Source of the DNA: Neolewinella xylanilytica
Lineage (GTDB): Bacteria > Bacteroidota > Bacteroidia > Chitinophagales > Saprospiraceae
DNA: 64,000 nt
NCBI RefSeq assembly: GCF_002934605.1
Contig: NZ_PTJC01000005.1
Coordinates: 1,922,001-1,986,000 of the forward strand
Reading direction: 5' to 3'
Shown piece by piece: positions 26,787 through 35,439 of this stretch (position 1 is its first letter; every line of letters starts with the position of its first letter). The notes beneath the pieces are model-generated. The model was not told where the DNA came from and ran no database searches. It saw only the letters and a list, made by a program, of their open reading frames with translations. The translations under genes and the position numbers were made by a program.

Positions 26787-28247
26787 ATGAGCCAGCCGAC
26801 CGGACTCTTTGCGGGCTACACCGTTCCGGACGGTACGCTCGACGAGGTGTTCACCTCCTTTACGCACGCCTACCCAAACTATCCGGGGATTCAGGAAGTA
26901 TTCAACGAATTGCACGCCGGCGACTTCCAACGGCTCAACGAAAGCGCCAAGCTATCTTTCCTTAATCAGGGCATCACCTACGCCGTCTATTCCGAAGAAG
27001 GTGGCGGGAGGGAAAAGATCTTCCCCTTCGACCTCTTTCCCCGCATTATCGACAACAAAGAATGGAGTATGCTGGAGCGGGGGCTCGAGCAGCGCAACCG
27101 CGCCCTGAACCTGTTCCTGGGCGACGTTTACGGCAAGGCCGCCATCCTGCGGGAAAAGGTCGTCCCGGCGGAGCTGGTCAAGAGCAGCAGCCACTACGTG
27201 AAGGCGATGGAAGACTTCCGGCCGCCGGCCGATATCTACACCCACGTTTGCGGAACGGACCTGGTGCGGCATACCGACGGCGATTTCTACGTGCTGGAAG
27301 ATAACCTGCGCAGCCCCTCCGGCGTCAGCTACGTGCTGAGCAACCGGGAAGCCATGCGCCGCACCCTCTACGGTATGTTTCGCCACGTACCGGTGGAGGC
27401 CGTGAACGAGTATCCGGCCATGCTGCTGCGTACCCTCCATTCCGTCGCTCCGGTACGGGAGGATAGTCCGCGCTGCGTGGTGCTCACTCCCGGTCCCTTC
27501 AATTCCGCTTACTACGAGCACAGCCTGCTGGCCCGCCTCATGGATTGCGACCTCGTGGAAGGCCCGGACCTTTACGTGGACGACGATACCGTTTACCTCA
27601 AAACCATCGAGGGGCGCAAGCGGGTGGACGTCATTTACCGCCGTATCGACGATGCCTTCCTCGACCCGGAGGCCTTCCGAAAGGATTCCATTCTGGGGGT
27701 CGCCGGCCTGATGCGGGCCTATGCGAAGGGCAGGGTCGCGATCGTGAACGCCCCCGGCACCGGCATCGCCGACGATAAGGCCATCTGCGCCTACGTTCCG
27801 GATATGATCAAGTTTTACCTGAAGGAAGACCCCATCATCAGCAACGTACCGACCTACATCTGCGGCCGGCCCGAGGATCTGAAGTACACGTTGGAGCACC
27901 TCAAGGAATTGGTCGTCAAACCGGTCGATATGTCCGGCGGATACGGCGTGATGATCTGCGACCGGCTGAGCAAGGCCGAACTCCAGGAACTCGCCGCTAA
28001 AGTCACGGCCGACCCCCGCAACTTCATTGCCCAACCGAAGATCATGCTCAGCACCCACTCCACGTACATCGAGGAGCAGAACCGCTTCGAACCCCGCCAC
28101 ATCGACTTGCGCACCTTTACCCTGCTGGGGGCCGATAAAACCCGCATCCTCAAGGGCGGGCTCACCCGGGTGGCGCTCAAGGAGGGCAGCCTGATCGTCA
28201 ACAGCAGCCAGGGCGGAGGATCGAAGGATACCTGGGTGATTTGCTAG
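26787..28247 (+). CDS. Circularly permuted ATP-grasp protein (COG2308), Anbu cluster
   Basis: The 486-residue protein belongs to the circularly permuted ATP-grasp family (DUF404/DUF407). Visible conserved stretches are FDLFPRII near residue 75, HVCGTDLVRHTDGDFYVLEDN, PSGVSYVLSNR, and the later ATP-grasp-type VVKPVDMSGGYGVMICD. Such enzymes are predicted to be ATP-dependent carboxylate-amine ligases making peptide bonds. It is the first of three rightward genes with alpha-E and Anbu. A 187-bp gap containing an inverted repeat separates it from the alpha-E gene. The ligase substrate is not known for this family. Confidence 0.93.
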   Translation: MSQPTGLFAGYTVPDGTLDEVFTSFTHAYPNYPGIQEVFNELHAGDFQRLNESAKLSFLNQGITYAVYSEEGGGREKIFPFDLFPRIIDNKEWSMLERGLEQRNRALNLFLGDVYGKAAILREKVVPAELVKSSSHYVKAMEDFRPPADIYTHVCGTDLVRHTDGDFYVLEDNLRSPSGVSYVLSNREAMRRTLYGMFRHVPVEAVNEYPAMLLRTLHSVAPVREDSPRCVVLTPGPFNSAYYEHSLLARLMDCDLVEGPDLYVDDDTVYLKTIEGRKRVDVIYRRIDDAFLDPEAFRKDSILGVAGLMRAYAKGRVAIVNAPGTGIADDKAICAYVPDMIKFYLKEDPIISNVPTYICGRPEDLKYTLEHLKELVVKPVDMSGGYGVMICDRLSKAELQELAAKVTADPRNFIAQPKIMLSTHSTYIEEQNRFEPRHIDLRTFTLLGADKTRILKGGLTRVALKEGSLIVNSSQGGGSKDTWVIC

Positions 28248-28257
28248 AATCCTTTAA

Positions 28258-28425
28258 TTAGTGAATGGGTGAATGGTTGAATTAGTGAATATGCGGACCC
28301 TGCTTTGGTACCTGAACGCCGGTGGAATGTGTATCGGAAAGGACATACCTAACTTACCAGCTTTGGCCGGGCCCGCGCCATTCACTACTTCAGTCCTTCA
28401 CTAATTCAGTCCTTCACCCACTAAT
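28258..28425. repeat. MITE-like inverted repeat in the Anbu operon
   Basis: The left arm (28258-28290; GGGTGAATGGTTGAATTAG core) and the right arm (28381-28425; CTAATTCAGTCCTTCACCC core) are near-complementary over about 23 bases with three differences. The right-arm core TTCACTAATTCAGTCCTTCA also occurs, inverted, beside dnaN at 55095-55114. The segment is AT-richer than its neighbours and encodes nothing. Confidence 0.6.
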
Positions 28426-28434
28426 CAACCCGGC

Positions 28435-29424
28435 ATGTTAGCCAGAATCGCTTCTACTCTTTACTGGACCGGCCGCTACATCGAGCGGTCCGAGCACCTG
28501 GCGCGTTACCTGCGCGTGCAGTATTTCTCGATGCTCGACGCGCCGATGAACCAGAGTAAGGATTTCGTTCTGAAGTCGATCCTGACCATGTACGGCTCCG
28601 AGTTCGAGGAGGGGAGCAAGCTGGTCGAGTCGGAGGTACTGCAACGGGTGGGCATGGATTATTCGGTTCGGACCAGCATTCGGTCCACCGTCAAAATGGC
28701 CCGCGAGAACGCGGGCAGCGTACGCCACGTCATCTCCACGGAGCTGTGGGAGGCGATCAACTCCTTTTACCTGTACAGCGACCGGACGAACCCCCAAGAT
28801 TTTGCAGTCCGCGGACTCTACGAATACACCACCGAAGTCGGGCGGCAGTGCGCCATCATTCGCTCCCGCATCCACGATACGCTGTTGCACGACCAGGCCT
28901 GGGTGTTCGTCAAGCTGGGCATTCACCTGGAGCGGGTAGCGCAGGTCATCCGGATCGTCAACAGCAAACTCCACGATGCCGATGTCATTTCCGACTCCGG
29001 CGGGCCGAACGAGAACAAGGTGCTCAAGCTGTACCAGCAAACCATTTTGCTTAAGGTGGTCGAGGGCTTCGACATGCACCGCCGGGCCTACCAGCGCCGG
29101 CAGACACGGCGGACCACCCTCGAATTCCTGATCGGCCACCCGCAATTTTCGCGCTCCATTACCTACAATCTGGAGCGCGTGCTCGGATTGCTGGCGCGCC
29201 TCAACGGAGGAGAAGACGTCCGGGAGCCGGTACAGTACCGCGCCGGCAAGCTTTACGCTTACTTCCGTTACCTTGACTACGACGTCATTAGCGACAACCC
29301 CATCGAAACCCTCAACTCAGCACTCGCGGAAGTCTACGCTCTGCACGACGACATCGAACGCAGGTACTTTAATGCGGTTAGTACACCGACTTCCACGCAG
29401 TCGCAATCACAGCATCAGCGCTAA
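28435..29424 (+). CDS. Alpha-E domain protein (COG2307/DUF403), Anbu cluster
   Basis: The 329-residue protein is almost entirely helical and begins MLARIASTLYWTGRYIERSE, the hallmark of the alpha-E family. No catalytic motif is visible. In many genomes it is encoded next to or fused with the COG2308 ATP-grasp protein, and it is thought to support peptide ligation, though its role is unproven. It lies 12 bp upstream of the Anbu peptidase gene. The C-terminus is Ser/Gln-rich (STPTSTQSQSQHQR) and probably disordered. Confidence 0.93.
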   Translation: MLARIASTLYWTGRYIERSEHLARYLRVQYFSMLDAPMNQSKDFVLKSILTMYGSEFEEGSKLVESEVLQRVGMDYSVRTSIRSTVKMARENAGSVRHVISTELWEAINSFYLYSDRTNPQDFAVRGLYEYTTEVGRQCAIIRSRIHDTLLHDQAWVFVKLGIHLERVAQVIRIVNSKLHDADVISDSGGPNENKVLKLYQQTILLKVVEGFDMHRRAYQRRQTRRTTLEFLIGHPQFSRSITYNLERVLGLLARLNGGEDVREPVQYRAGKLYAYFRYLDYDVISDNPIETLNSALAEVYALHDDIERRYFNAVSTPTSTQSQSQHQR

Positions 29425-29436
29425 ACTCCAACTTAC

Positions 29437-30222
29437 ATGACCTACTGTCTGGGCATCCGCGTAAAGAAAGGCCTGGTGGCCATTGCCGACACCCGGATCA
29501 CTTCGGGGAACGAGACCACCTCGGCGAAAAAGATCTCCATCCACAAACAGGGAAAGAACAACATCTTCCTTATGACCAGCGGGCTGCGCTCGGTTCGGGA
29601 TAAAGCCGTCACCTACTTCGAGGAAGTGCTCGAGAACGAGTCGATCCACTTCGACAAGATGTACAAGGCCGTCAACGCCTTCGGCGAGCAGCTGCGCCGC
29701 GTGGCCGAGGAAGACAAGGCCAGCCTGGCGGCCTCCGGTTTGTCGTTCAACCTCTTCACCATCGTCGGCGGCCAGCTGGAAAGCGACAAGGACCATAAGC
29801 TCTACCTCCTCTACCCGGAAGGCAACTGGATCGAGATCGGCGAGGCTACTCCTTTCACCATCATCGGGAATTCGGGCTACGGCAAACCCATCCTGAACCG
29901 GACCCTCACCTACGATTCTCCCCTCAACTTCGCCATCAAGTGCGGCTTCCTCAGCTTCGACAGTACGCGGGTGAGCGCCAACGACGTGGGCTATCCCATC
30001 GATATGGTGATCTACCACAAGGACACCGGCTTCATGCACGAGACCCGCTTCGACGAAAAGGATACCGGTCACCTGGCCAGCATGTGGGGCAGTAAACTGC
30101 GGGACGTGATCCACGAAATTCCGGACGACTGGATCGACGACCTGGTGACCAGGGTCGAAAAGCAGGGGGAAGACAACCGCGTCCGCCAGATCCAGGTACA
30201 GCAGCAACAGCAACACCACTAA
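29437..30222 (+). CDS. Anbu, proteasome-beta-like (HslV-related) peptidase
   Basis: The 261-residue protein begins MTYCLGIRVKKGLVAIADTR, the Ntn-hydrolase start of the Anbu family. Removal of Met1 would expose Thr2 as nucleophile. The conserved ITSGNETTSAKKI and TSGLRSVRDKA segments follow. Anbu proteins assemble into ring- or helix-like particles related to HslV; their substrate is unknown. The 12-bp spacing from alpha-E indicates one transcript with ATP-grasp and alpha-E. The Gln/His-rich tail (VQQQQQHH) is probably disordered. No ATPase unfoldase gene is nearby, in line with the idea of small-peptide rather than folded-protein substrates. Confidence 0.93.
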   Translation: MTYCLGIRVKKGLVAIADTRITSGNETTSAKKISIHKQGKNNIFLMTSGLRSVRDKAVTYFEEVLENESIHFDKMYKAVNAFGEQLRRVAEEDKASLAASGLSFNLFTIVGGQLESDKDHKLYLLYPEGNWIEIGEATPFTIIGNSGYGKPILNRTLTYDSPLNFAIKCGFLSFDSTRVSANDVGYPIDMVIYHKDTGFMHETRFDEKDTGHLASMWGSKLRDVIHEIPDDWIDDLVTRVEKQGEDNRVRQIQVQQQQQHH

Positions 30223-30255
30223 GTTCGCTACCGGGGCTTACTATCTTCCGTATTC

Positions 30256-30921
30256 ATGCCATTCCAACTCCGCGCCGAACGTGAAATTGTATTGCTGCTC
30301 GCGGGTGCGGGTTTTTTGGCCGCGGCGGTTTGGGCGGACCGGCACGACGTCGAACCGGTGTATTCACCGTACTCCGGGAAATACCAGGGGCACGAGATCA
30401 ATCCGATTGACCGCCTGGGCTACACCGTTAAGAACGAACGTGCCGGCGATCTGGCGGACTTCGGCCTGTACGGCGGCCCGACCTTGCCGCTCTTACTGAG
30501 TTTCGATCCGGTTACCCGCAAGCATTACCCGGCAATCCTGCTGATTTGGTTCGAGACGATGTTGCTGACCTTTGCCCTGAGCAGCCTGGTTAAAAACACG
30601 GCGAACCGCCCCCGCCCGTACATTTATAACGCCGACTGGATGCCCGACCGGATCCTCACCCGCAAGGATCGGGCGGCCTTTCTTTCGGGGCATACGGCCA
30701 ACGCTAGCGCCGGGGCCGTACTTTTTGCCGCCCTCCTGGGGGCATATGACCGGCCGCTGGCACGATACGGACGTTGGCTGGCCGTGGGCGTGGCGGGCCT
30801 CACGGGGTATCTCCGGGTGCGGGCGGGGAAGCATTGGCCAACGGATGCGCTAGCCGGGATAGTTTTGGGCGGCGGGATCGCAGGTGCCATGGTACGCATA
30901 CACCGTAAGGCGAATTGGTAA
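30256..30921 (+). CDS. PAP2-family membrane phosphatase
   Basis: The 221-residue polytopic membrane protein carries the three phosphatase motifs: KNTANRPRPY, FLSGHTANA and RVRAGKHWPTD (arginine, catalytic histidine and aspartate). Members dephosphorylate lipid phosphates such as phosphatidate or undecaprenyl diphosphate in the inner membrane. It starts 33 bp after the Anbu gene on the same strand, so it may be read from the same transcript, although PAP2 is not a known core member of that cluster. Confidence 0.88.
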   Translation: MPFQLRAEREIVLLLAGAGFLAAAVWADRHDVEPVYSPYSGKYQGHEINPIDRLGYTVKNERAGDLADFGLYGGPTLPLLLSFDPVTRKHYPAILLIWFETMLLTFALSSLVKNTANRPRPYIYNADWMPDRILTRKDRAAFLSGHTANASAGAVLFAALLGAYDRPLARYGRWLAVGVAGLTGYLRVRAGKHWPTDALAGIVLGGGIAGAMVRIHRKANW

Positions 30922-31014
30922 GGGGCGGAAGCGCTTTTCGGTAAACTATCCGCATTCCCGCGCCGTTGCACTTGCGAAAATTCGCTGGTCGCACTTTTGG
31001 GCGTCCGGTGCCTT

Positions 31015-31022
31015 TATATTTG
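31015..31022 (+). promoter_or_regulatory. etfB: -7 promoter box of etfB-etfA
   Basis: TATATTTG matches TAnnTTTG and is followed by GCG as at other boxes in this window. It lies 16 bases before the etfB ATG, so the leader would be very short. A TTTTG at 30995-30999 could serve as -33 box but is only 15 bases upstream. Confidence 0.5.
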
Positions 31023-31038
31023 CGCTTAAACGATCTAC

Positions 31039-31782
31039 ATGAAATTGCTAGTCTGCGTCAGCAAGACGCCGGAAACCACGACCAAGATTCAGCTCACCGC
31101 CGATGGGAAGAACATCGACACCACCGGGGTGCAGTATATCATGAACCCCTACGACGAGTGGTACGCCCTCGTGCGCGCGCTGGAGCTCAAAGAGTCGGCT
31201 GGCGGCACGGTGACCATCCTGAACGTGGGCCCGGCGGATAACGATTCCATCATCCGCAAGGGCCTGGCCATCGGCGCGGACGATGCCGTACGGATCGACG
31301 TCACCGACGAAAAAGACAGCCTATTCACGGCCCGGCAGATAGCCGAGTACGCCCGCGGTAAAGACTATGACATTATCTTCTTCGGCAAGGAAACCATCTC
31401 CTACAACGCCTCCGAGGTAGGTGCCATGGTCGCCGAATTTCTCGATCTGCCATACATAGGCGACGCGATCGCCCTGGAAATGGAAGGGGGAAGTGCTACC
31501 GTCACCCGGGATATCGAAGGCGGAGAAGAAGTGATCGAAGTCGCCACGCCCATTGCTTTGAGCGCCGCTAAGGGACTGGCCGAGCAACGTATTCCCAACA
31601 TGCGGGGCATCATGATGGCCAAACGCAAGCCACTGGAAGTGGTAGCTGCCGTCGACTACCCGGACACTACCCGCATTGCCGGGTACACCAAACCGGAGGA
31701 AAAGGGTAGCGTCAAACTGATCGACCCCGAAAATATGGACGAATTGGTGCGGTTGCTGCACGAGGAGGCCAAGGTTATTTAG
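31039..31782 (+). CDS. etfB: Electron transfer flavoprotein beta subunit
   Basis: The 247-residue protein starts MKLLVCVSKTPETTTKIQLT and contains the AMP-binding-type strand region AVRIDVTDEKDSLFTARQIA, DIIFFGKETISYNASEVGAM and the beta-subunit signature segment AAKGLAEQRIPNMRGIMMAK. With EtfA it forms the heterodimer that passes electrons from acyl-CoA and other dehydrogenases to the quinone pool through ETF:quinone oxidoreductase. etfA follows 84 bp later. No dehydrogenase or ETF-QO gene is in the window. Confidence 0.96.
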   Translation: MKLLVCVSKTPETTTKIQLTADGKNIDTTGVQYIMNPYDEWYALVRALELKESAGGTVTILNVGPADNDSIIRKGLAIGADDAVRIDVTDEKDSLFTARQIAEYARGKDYDIIFFGKETISYNASEVGAMVAEFLDLPYIGDAIALEMEGGSATVTRDIEGGEEVIEVATPIALSAAKGLAEQRIPNMRGIMMAKRKPLEVVAAVDYPDTTRIAGYTKPEEKGSVKLIDPENMDELVRLLHEEAKVI

Positions 31783-31866
31783 CCAGCAGTACCTATCGCC
31801 ATTCAATCACCAACAAAATAATGCGGTGCCATACCGATCAAGCGCCGCCCCCAAAATAGCATCATC

Positions 31867-32823
31867 ATGGTCTTAGTATACGCCGAGCCAACCAACGGAG
31901 CCTTTAAAAAAGTAGCCCACGAACTCGTTAATTACGCCAGGAAAACGGCGGACGTATTAGGCGTCGAATGTCATGCTCTCGTTCTGGGCGACACGCCAGG
32001 TGCCGAAGCCCTCGGTGCCTACGGTGCCGGCACCGTTCACCGGGTTATTTCTCCCCAACTGGAAGCCTTCGACGCCGCGGTCTACACCGTCGCCATTGCC
32101 GATGCGGCTAAAAAACTGGGGGCTACCGTCATTATTCTTCCCCACAACAGTACCGGGAAGAACATTACGGGGCGGCTGGCTGCTCGCCTCGAAGCCGGTT
32201 CCGTAGCCGGAGCGAACGCGGTGCCGATGATGAAGGATGGTTACTTCACCGTGACCAAGCCCGTGTTTTCCGGGAAGGCCTTCGCCGACGTGCAGTTGCT
32301 CACCGACGTCAAAGTGATCAGTCTGGCCGGCAACTCCATCCGGGTGGAAGAAACGGGTGGCGAAGCTACCGTTACCGATCTTGCGATCGACCTGCCCGCA
32401 GCGAAGACCAAGGTCGTAAAACACCAAGTGGCTACCGGTAGGGTGCCGCTGCCCGAAGCCGAGCTCGTCGTGAGCGGCGGCCGTGGCGTCAAGGGCCCCG
32501 AGCATTGGGACGTCATCACCGACCTCGCCGAAGCGCTGGGTGCCACTACGGCCTGTAGTCGCCCGGTAGCCGACAGCGACTGGCGTCCCCACCACGAGCA
32601 CGTCGGACAAACCGGCGTAGCCATCCGCCCGAACCTATACATCGCGGCCGGTATCAGCGGCGCGATCCAGCACCTGGCCGGGGTGAATAACTCGAAAACG
32701 ATTGTCGTCATCAACAAGGACCCCGAAGCACCTTTCTTCAAAGCGGCGGATTACGGCGTCGTAGGTGACCTCTTCGAAGTGCTGCCCCGGCTTACGGAGG
32801 CGGTGAAGAAGTTTAAGGGGTAG
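31867..32823 (+). CDS. etfA: Electron transfer flavoprotein alpha subunit
   Basis: The 318-residue protein binds the FAD of the ETF heterodimer. The C-terminal FAD domain is clear: VSGGRGVKGPEHW, a conserved VGQTGVAIRPNLYIAAGISG stretch and GAIQHLAGVNNSKTIVVIN. The N-terminal domain is shorter and more variable, as is usual. It is read after etfB on the same strand with an 84-bp gap. Two palindromic elements follow its stop before the convergent HerA-like gene. Confidence 0.96.
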   Translation: MVLVYAEPTNGAFKKVAHELVNYARKTADVLGVECHALVLGDTPGAEALGAYGAGTVHRVISPQLEAFDAAVYTVAIADAAKKLGATVIILPHNSTGKNITGRLAARLEAGSVAGANAVPMMKDGYFTVTKPVFSGKAFADVQLLTDVKVISLAGNSIRVEETGGEATVTDLAIDLPAAKTKVVKHQVATGRVPLPEAELVVSGGRGVKGPEHWDVITDLAEALGATTACSRPVADSDWRPHHEHVGQTGVAIRPNLYIAAGISGAIQHLAGVNNSKTIVVINKDPEAPFFKAADYGVVGDLFEVLPRLTEAVKKFKG

Positions 32824-32837
32824 GCTGCTCGTTGGGG

Positions 32838-32943
32838 CCCCTGGCCCGCCGAGCGATAGCTGCTGGTCTACCCAGGGGTGGGTTGGAATGCTGTCGACGC
32901 GTGGGTGGACGAACTCCGCTTTGCTGCGTTCGGCAGACCACGG
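32838..32943. repeat. Inverted pair of palindromic intergenic elements, copies 2 and 3
   Basis: Copy 2 spans 32838-32878 with ends CCCCTGG/CCAGGGG and interior GCCGAGCG. Copy 3 spans 32900-32943 in the opposite orientation with ends CGTGGG/CCACGG; its reverse complement reads CCGTGGTCTGCCGAACGCAG, nearly the same as the element after metG. The pair sits between the convergent etfA and HerA-like genes and may also terminate transcription. Confidence 0.65.
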
Positions 32944-32947
32944 ACGA

Positions 32948-34507
32948 TCACCGCCGCCGCAATCCTAGTACCCCCAGTATCCCCCGCGTCACCTCGCGGG
33001 CCACCGTCCGGCTGACCTGGCGCGCCAGCGTGCTGTCCATTACTTCTTCCAGCATCGATTTTTGTCTGGTTGGCCGTCCCTGGCGGGTAGAAGTAGTCCG
33101 GGATGCTTTTTCCCGTTGATCCTGCATGGCTTCCCGGTGTTCGGCTTCCTTCGCGCGCGCGAGCTTCTTCTCCAGGATTTCGTAGGCGCTCTCCCGGTCC
33201 AGGGTCTCGTTGTATTTCCGCACCAGTGAGGAAGCATCCACCAGTTTCCGGATTTCCTCCTTCGTCAGCACGTCCATTCGGCTTTCGGGGGCCCGGAGCA
33301 GGGTCCGGACCAGCGGGGTGGGGCGGCCTTTGCGATCCAGTGCGGTGACGAAAGCTTCCCCGGTACCGAGCTCGGTGAGGGTTTGGTCGGTATCGTAAAA
33401 TTCGGTGAGCGGGTAGTTCTCACTGGCCAGCTTGATAGCCTTGCGGTCCTTCGCCGTAAAGGCGCGTAGGGCGTGTTGCACTTTCAGGCCCAGCTGACTT
33501 AGCACAGCGGCGGGAATGTCCGCGGGGTTTTGGGTGACGAAAAAGAGGCCCACCCCCTTCGAGCGGATCAGTTTGACGATGGCTTCCAGCTGGTCGAGTA
33601 GCGCATCGGTGGCTTCGTCAAAAACCAGATGGGCTTCATCGATGAACACGGCCAGCTTCGGGCGATCCAGATCACCCTCCTCGGGAAAGGTGGCATAGAT
33701 TTCGGCCAGCAGCTGGAGCATGAAGGTAGAGAAGAGTTTGGGCCGGTCCTGCATATCGGTCAGCCGCACGATCGATACGACGCCCCGGCCGCGTTCGTCG
33801 AGTCGGGTCAGGTCCGCGACCTCGAAGCTCCGCTCCCCGAAGAAATCGTCGGCACCCTGGCCTTCCAGTTCCACGATGCGGCGCATGATGGCCCCCACCG
33901 AAGCGGAGGAGATGTGCCCGTACTCCTTTTCGACTTCCTCCTTGCCTTCGTTGGTAACGTACTGTAATACTTTCCGGAGATCCTTCAGGTCGAGTAAGGG
34001 CAATTCGTTATCCTCCGCGTATTTATAGGTGAGGGCGATGATGCCGGACTGCGTATCGTTCAGGTCCAACATCTTTGAAAACAGGACCGGTCCGAATTCC
34101 AGTACGGTGGCCCGCAGTCGGGCACCCGGTTCGTCGCTCAGGCTCAGTAATTCCACCGGGCTGCCACTTGCGGTATAAGGAATACCGATGGCGGCGTGGC
34201 GCTCGTCGATCTTCGGATGGCCGGCGCTGGCCACGGCGATCCCGCTGAGGTCGCCCTTGATGTCCATCAGCAGGCTGGGTACCCCCTCCCGGCTGAGCTG
34301 CTCAGCGATGATCTGTAAGGTTTTGGTCTTGCCGGTTCCCGTCGCGCCGGCGATCAGCCCGTGGCGATTCAGCGTACCCAATGGAATGCGGACCAGGGTG
34401 CCCGCTTCAGCGGAATCTCCCAGCATGGCGCCACCGAGCACGAAGGCGGGCCCTTCGAAGGTGTACCCCGCTTCCATTGCCTGTTTAAATGCTGCCTCGT
34501 TTGCCAT
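32948..34507 (-). CDS. HerA-like ATPase (DUF853/YjgR family)
   Basis: The 519-residue protein is a FtsK/HerA-superfamily P-loop ATPase. Walker A is GATGTGKT at residues 54-61, and Walker B is in LAVFIDEAHLVF. A sensor-type FVTQNPADIP and the LGLKVQHALRAFTAKD segment typical of DUF853 follow, then a charged coiled-coil-like C-terminus rich in Arg, Glu and Lys. The true start is the ATG at 34507; the open frame extends another 157 codons in a frame overlapping the upstream nuclease. Cellular role of DUF853 proteins is unclear; related HerA proteins pump DNA with a nuclease partner. It begins 5 bp after the stop of a NUC1-type nuclease gene. Confidence 0.9.
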   Translation of the reverse strand: MANEAAFKQAMEAGYTFEGPAFVLGGAMLGDSAEAGTLVRIPLGTLNRHGLIAGATGTGKTKTLQIIAEQLSREGVPSLLMDIKGDLSGIAVASAGHPKIDERHAAIGIPYTASGSPVELLSLSDEPGARLRATVLEFGPVLFSKMLDLNDTQSGIIALTYKYAEDNELPLLDLKDLRKVLQYVTNEGKEEVEKEYGHISSASVGAIMRRIVELEGQGADDFFGERSFEVADLTRLDERGRGVVSIVRLTDMQDRPKLFSTFMLQLLAEIYATFPEEGDLDRPKLAVFIDEAHLVFDEATDALLDQLEAIVKLIRSKGVGLFFVTQNPADIPAAVLSQLGLKVQHALRAFTAKDRKAIKLASENYPLTEFYDTDQTLTELGTGEAFVTALDRKGRPTPLVRTLLRAPESRMDVLTKEEIRKLVDASSLVRKYNETLDRESAYEILEKKLARAKEAEHREAMQDQREKASRTTSTRQGRPTRQKSMLEEVMDSTLARQVSRTVAREVTRGILGVLGLRRR

Positions 34508-34512
34508 GCTGT

Positions 34513-35415
34513 CTATTTTACGTTGTTCCAAAGATTGATTCGACGGTCGAACCGCTGTTTGCTGAAGTGCCAAAGGTCGGGGTTGGCGGCTTCCTCGATC
34601 CGGGCTTCCAGGTCGGGGGGCATGAGCTCCGGGAAGAAGTCGATATCCGTGACCGTTTCGACGGAATCGATGGTGACCACGTAATCCGGCAGCGGACGAA
34701 AACTGACCGCGTTGGGAATGATGAACCCGATGCCTTTTTGCTCCGGGGCTTCCAGGTCGAGGATCACTTTGTAGTAGGACCGAGGTATGGCGATGCGGTT
34801 GTCGTGACCGATGTACCCTTTGGGTGCTTCGGTCATGACCGGACCGGTGACGATATACAGGCGTTGCTCCCGATCGGCCCAATCCCGGATCAGCTCCTCC
34901 AATTCCCGCCATACCCCCTGGTTGAACTGGCGGGCCTGGGGGCTGATATTGGAGAATAGAAAGGTCTCGTCGGCCCAATCTTCCCGCCAGGCAAAATCGG
35001 CGAAGGGGGCGAGATGGCCGCGGTCGTAGCCGCTGCCCCGATAATCGTCGTCGGTAGCCGAACGGGAATCGATCAGCGGGTCGGGTCGGAAGTTATCCTG
35101 TCGGGCGACCCACTGTCGGTCGAGGCTGTCGCCGTCAAGAATGTAGGCTACCCACGCGGCCTGCTTCCATTCCTCGTCGTAAAGGAGGGAAAACCCACCG
35201 TGGCGAATAACCGGCCCGCTGCCGCCTTCCGGTAGGTACCAATTCTTGGCATCGTACTGGGATGGCCCTGGCACCTGCGCTCCGGCGCCCTTGCGCCAGT
35301 CGTGAAACGCCCAGATCAGGCCGAACAGGATGAGGGCGAAGATGGTGACCTTGACAAGGGTGGTGCCGGCCGCCGCGCCGCCCCGGGTGCTATGGTTCCT
35401 GCGAAGTTTAGCCAT
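34513..35415 (-). CDS. Membrane-anchored DNA/RNA non-specific endonuclease (NUC1 family)
   Basis: The 300-residue protein has one N-terminal membrane helix (about residues 20-38) after a basic leader. The nuclease domain shows the beta-beta-alpha-metal motif DRGHLAP with catalytic His134 and the metal-binding Asn165 in the QARQFNQGVW segment. Members cut DNA and RNA without sequence preference, usually outside the cytoplasm. The anchor suggests the active domain faces the periplasm. The gene is tightly coupled (5 bp) to the HerA-like ATPase downstream and follows the DUF2279 gene by 24 bp, so all three may be one transcript. Confidence 0.92.
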   Translation of the reverse strand: MAKLRRNHSTRGGAAAGTTLVKVTIFALILFGLIWAFHDWRKGAGAQVPGPSQYDAKNWYLPEGGSGPVIRHGGFSLLYDEEWKQAAWVAYILDGDSLDRQWVARQDNFRPDPLIDSRSATDDDYRGSGYDRGHLAPFADFAWREDWADETFLFSNISPQARQFNQGVWRELEELIRDWADREQRLYIVTGPVMTEAPKGYIGHDNRIAIPRSYYKVILDLEAPEQKGIGFIIPNAVSFRPLPDYVVTIDSVETVTDIDFFPELMPPDLEARIEEAANPDLWHFSKQRFDRRINLWNNVK

Positions 35416-35439
35416 CGGTCACAAGGTAGCCTGCCGGAT

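Noticed and set aside
32948..34978. Extended 676-residue version of the HerA-like protein
   Set aside because: The added N-terminus overlaps the nuclease gene in another frame and is low-complexity; the family start is at 34507.
32948..35415. Complete HerA-based phage defence system
   Set aside because: No SIR2, DUF4297, NurA or other known partner is present, and the nuclease appears periplasmic, so I report only the coupling.
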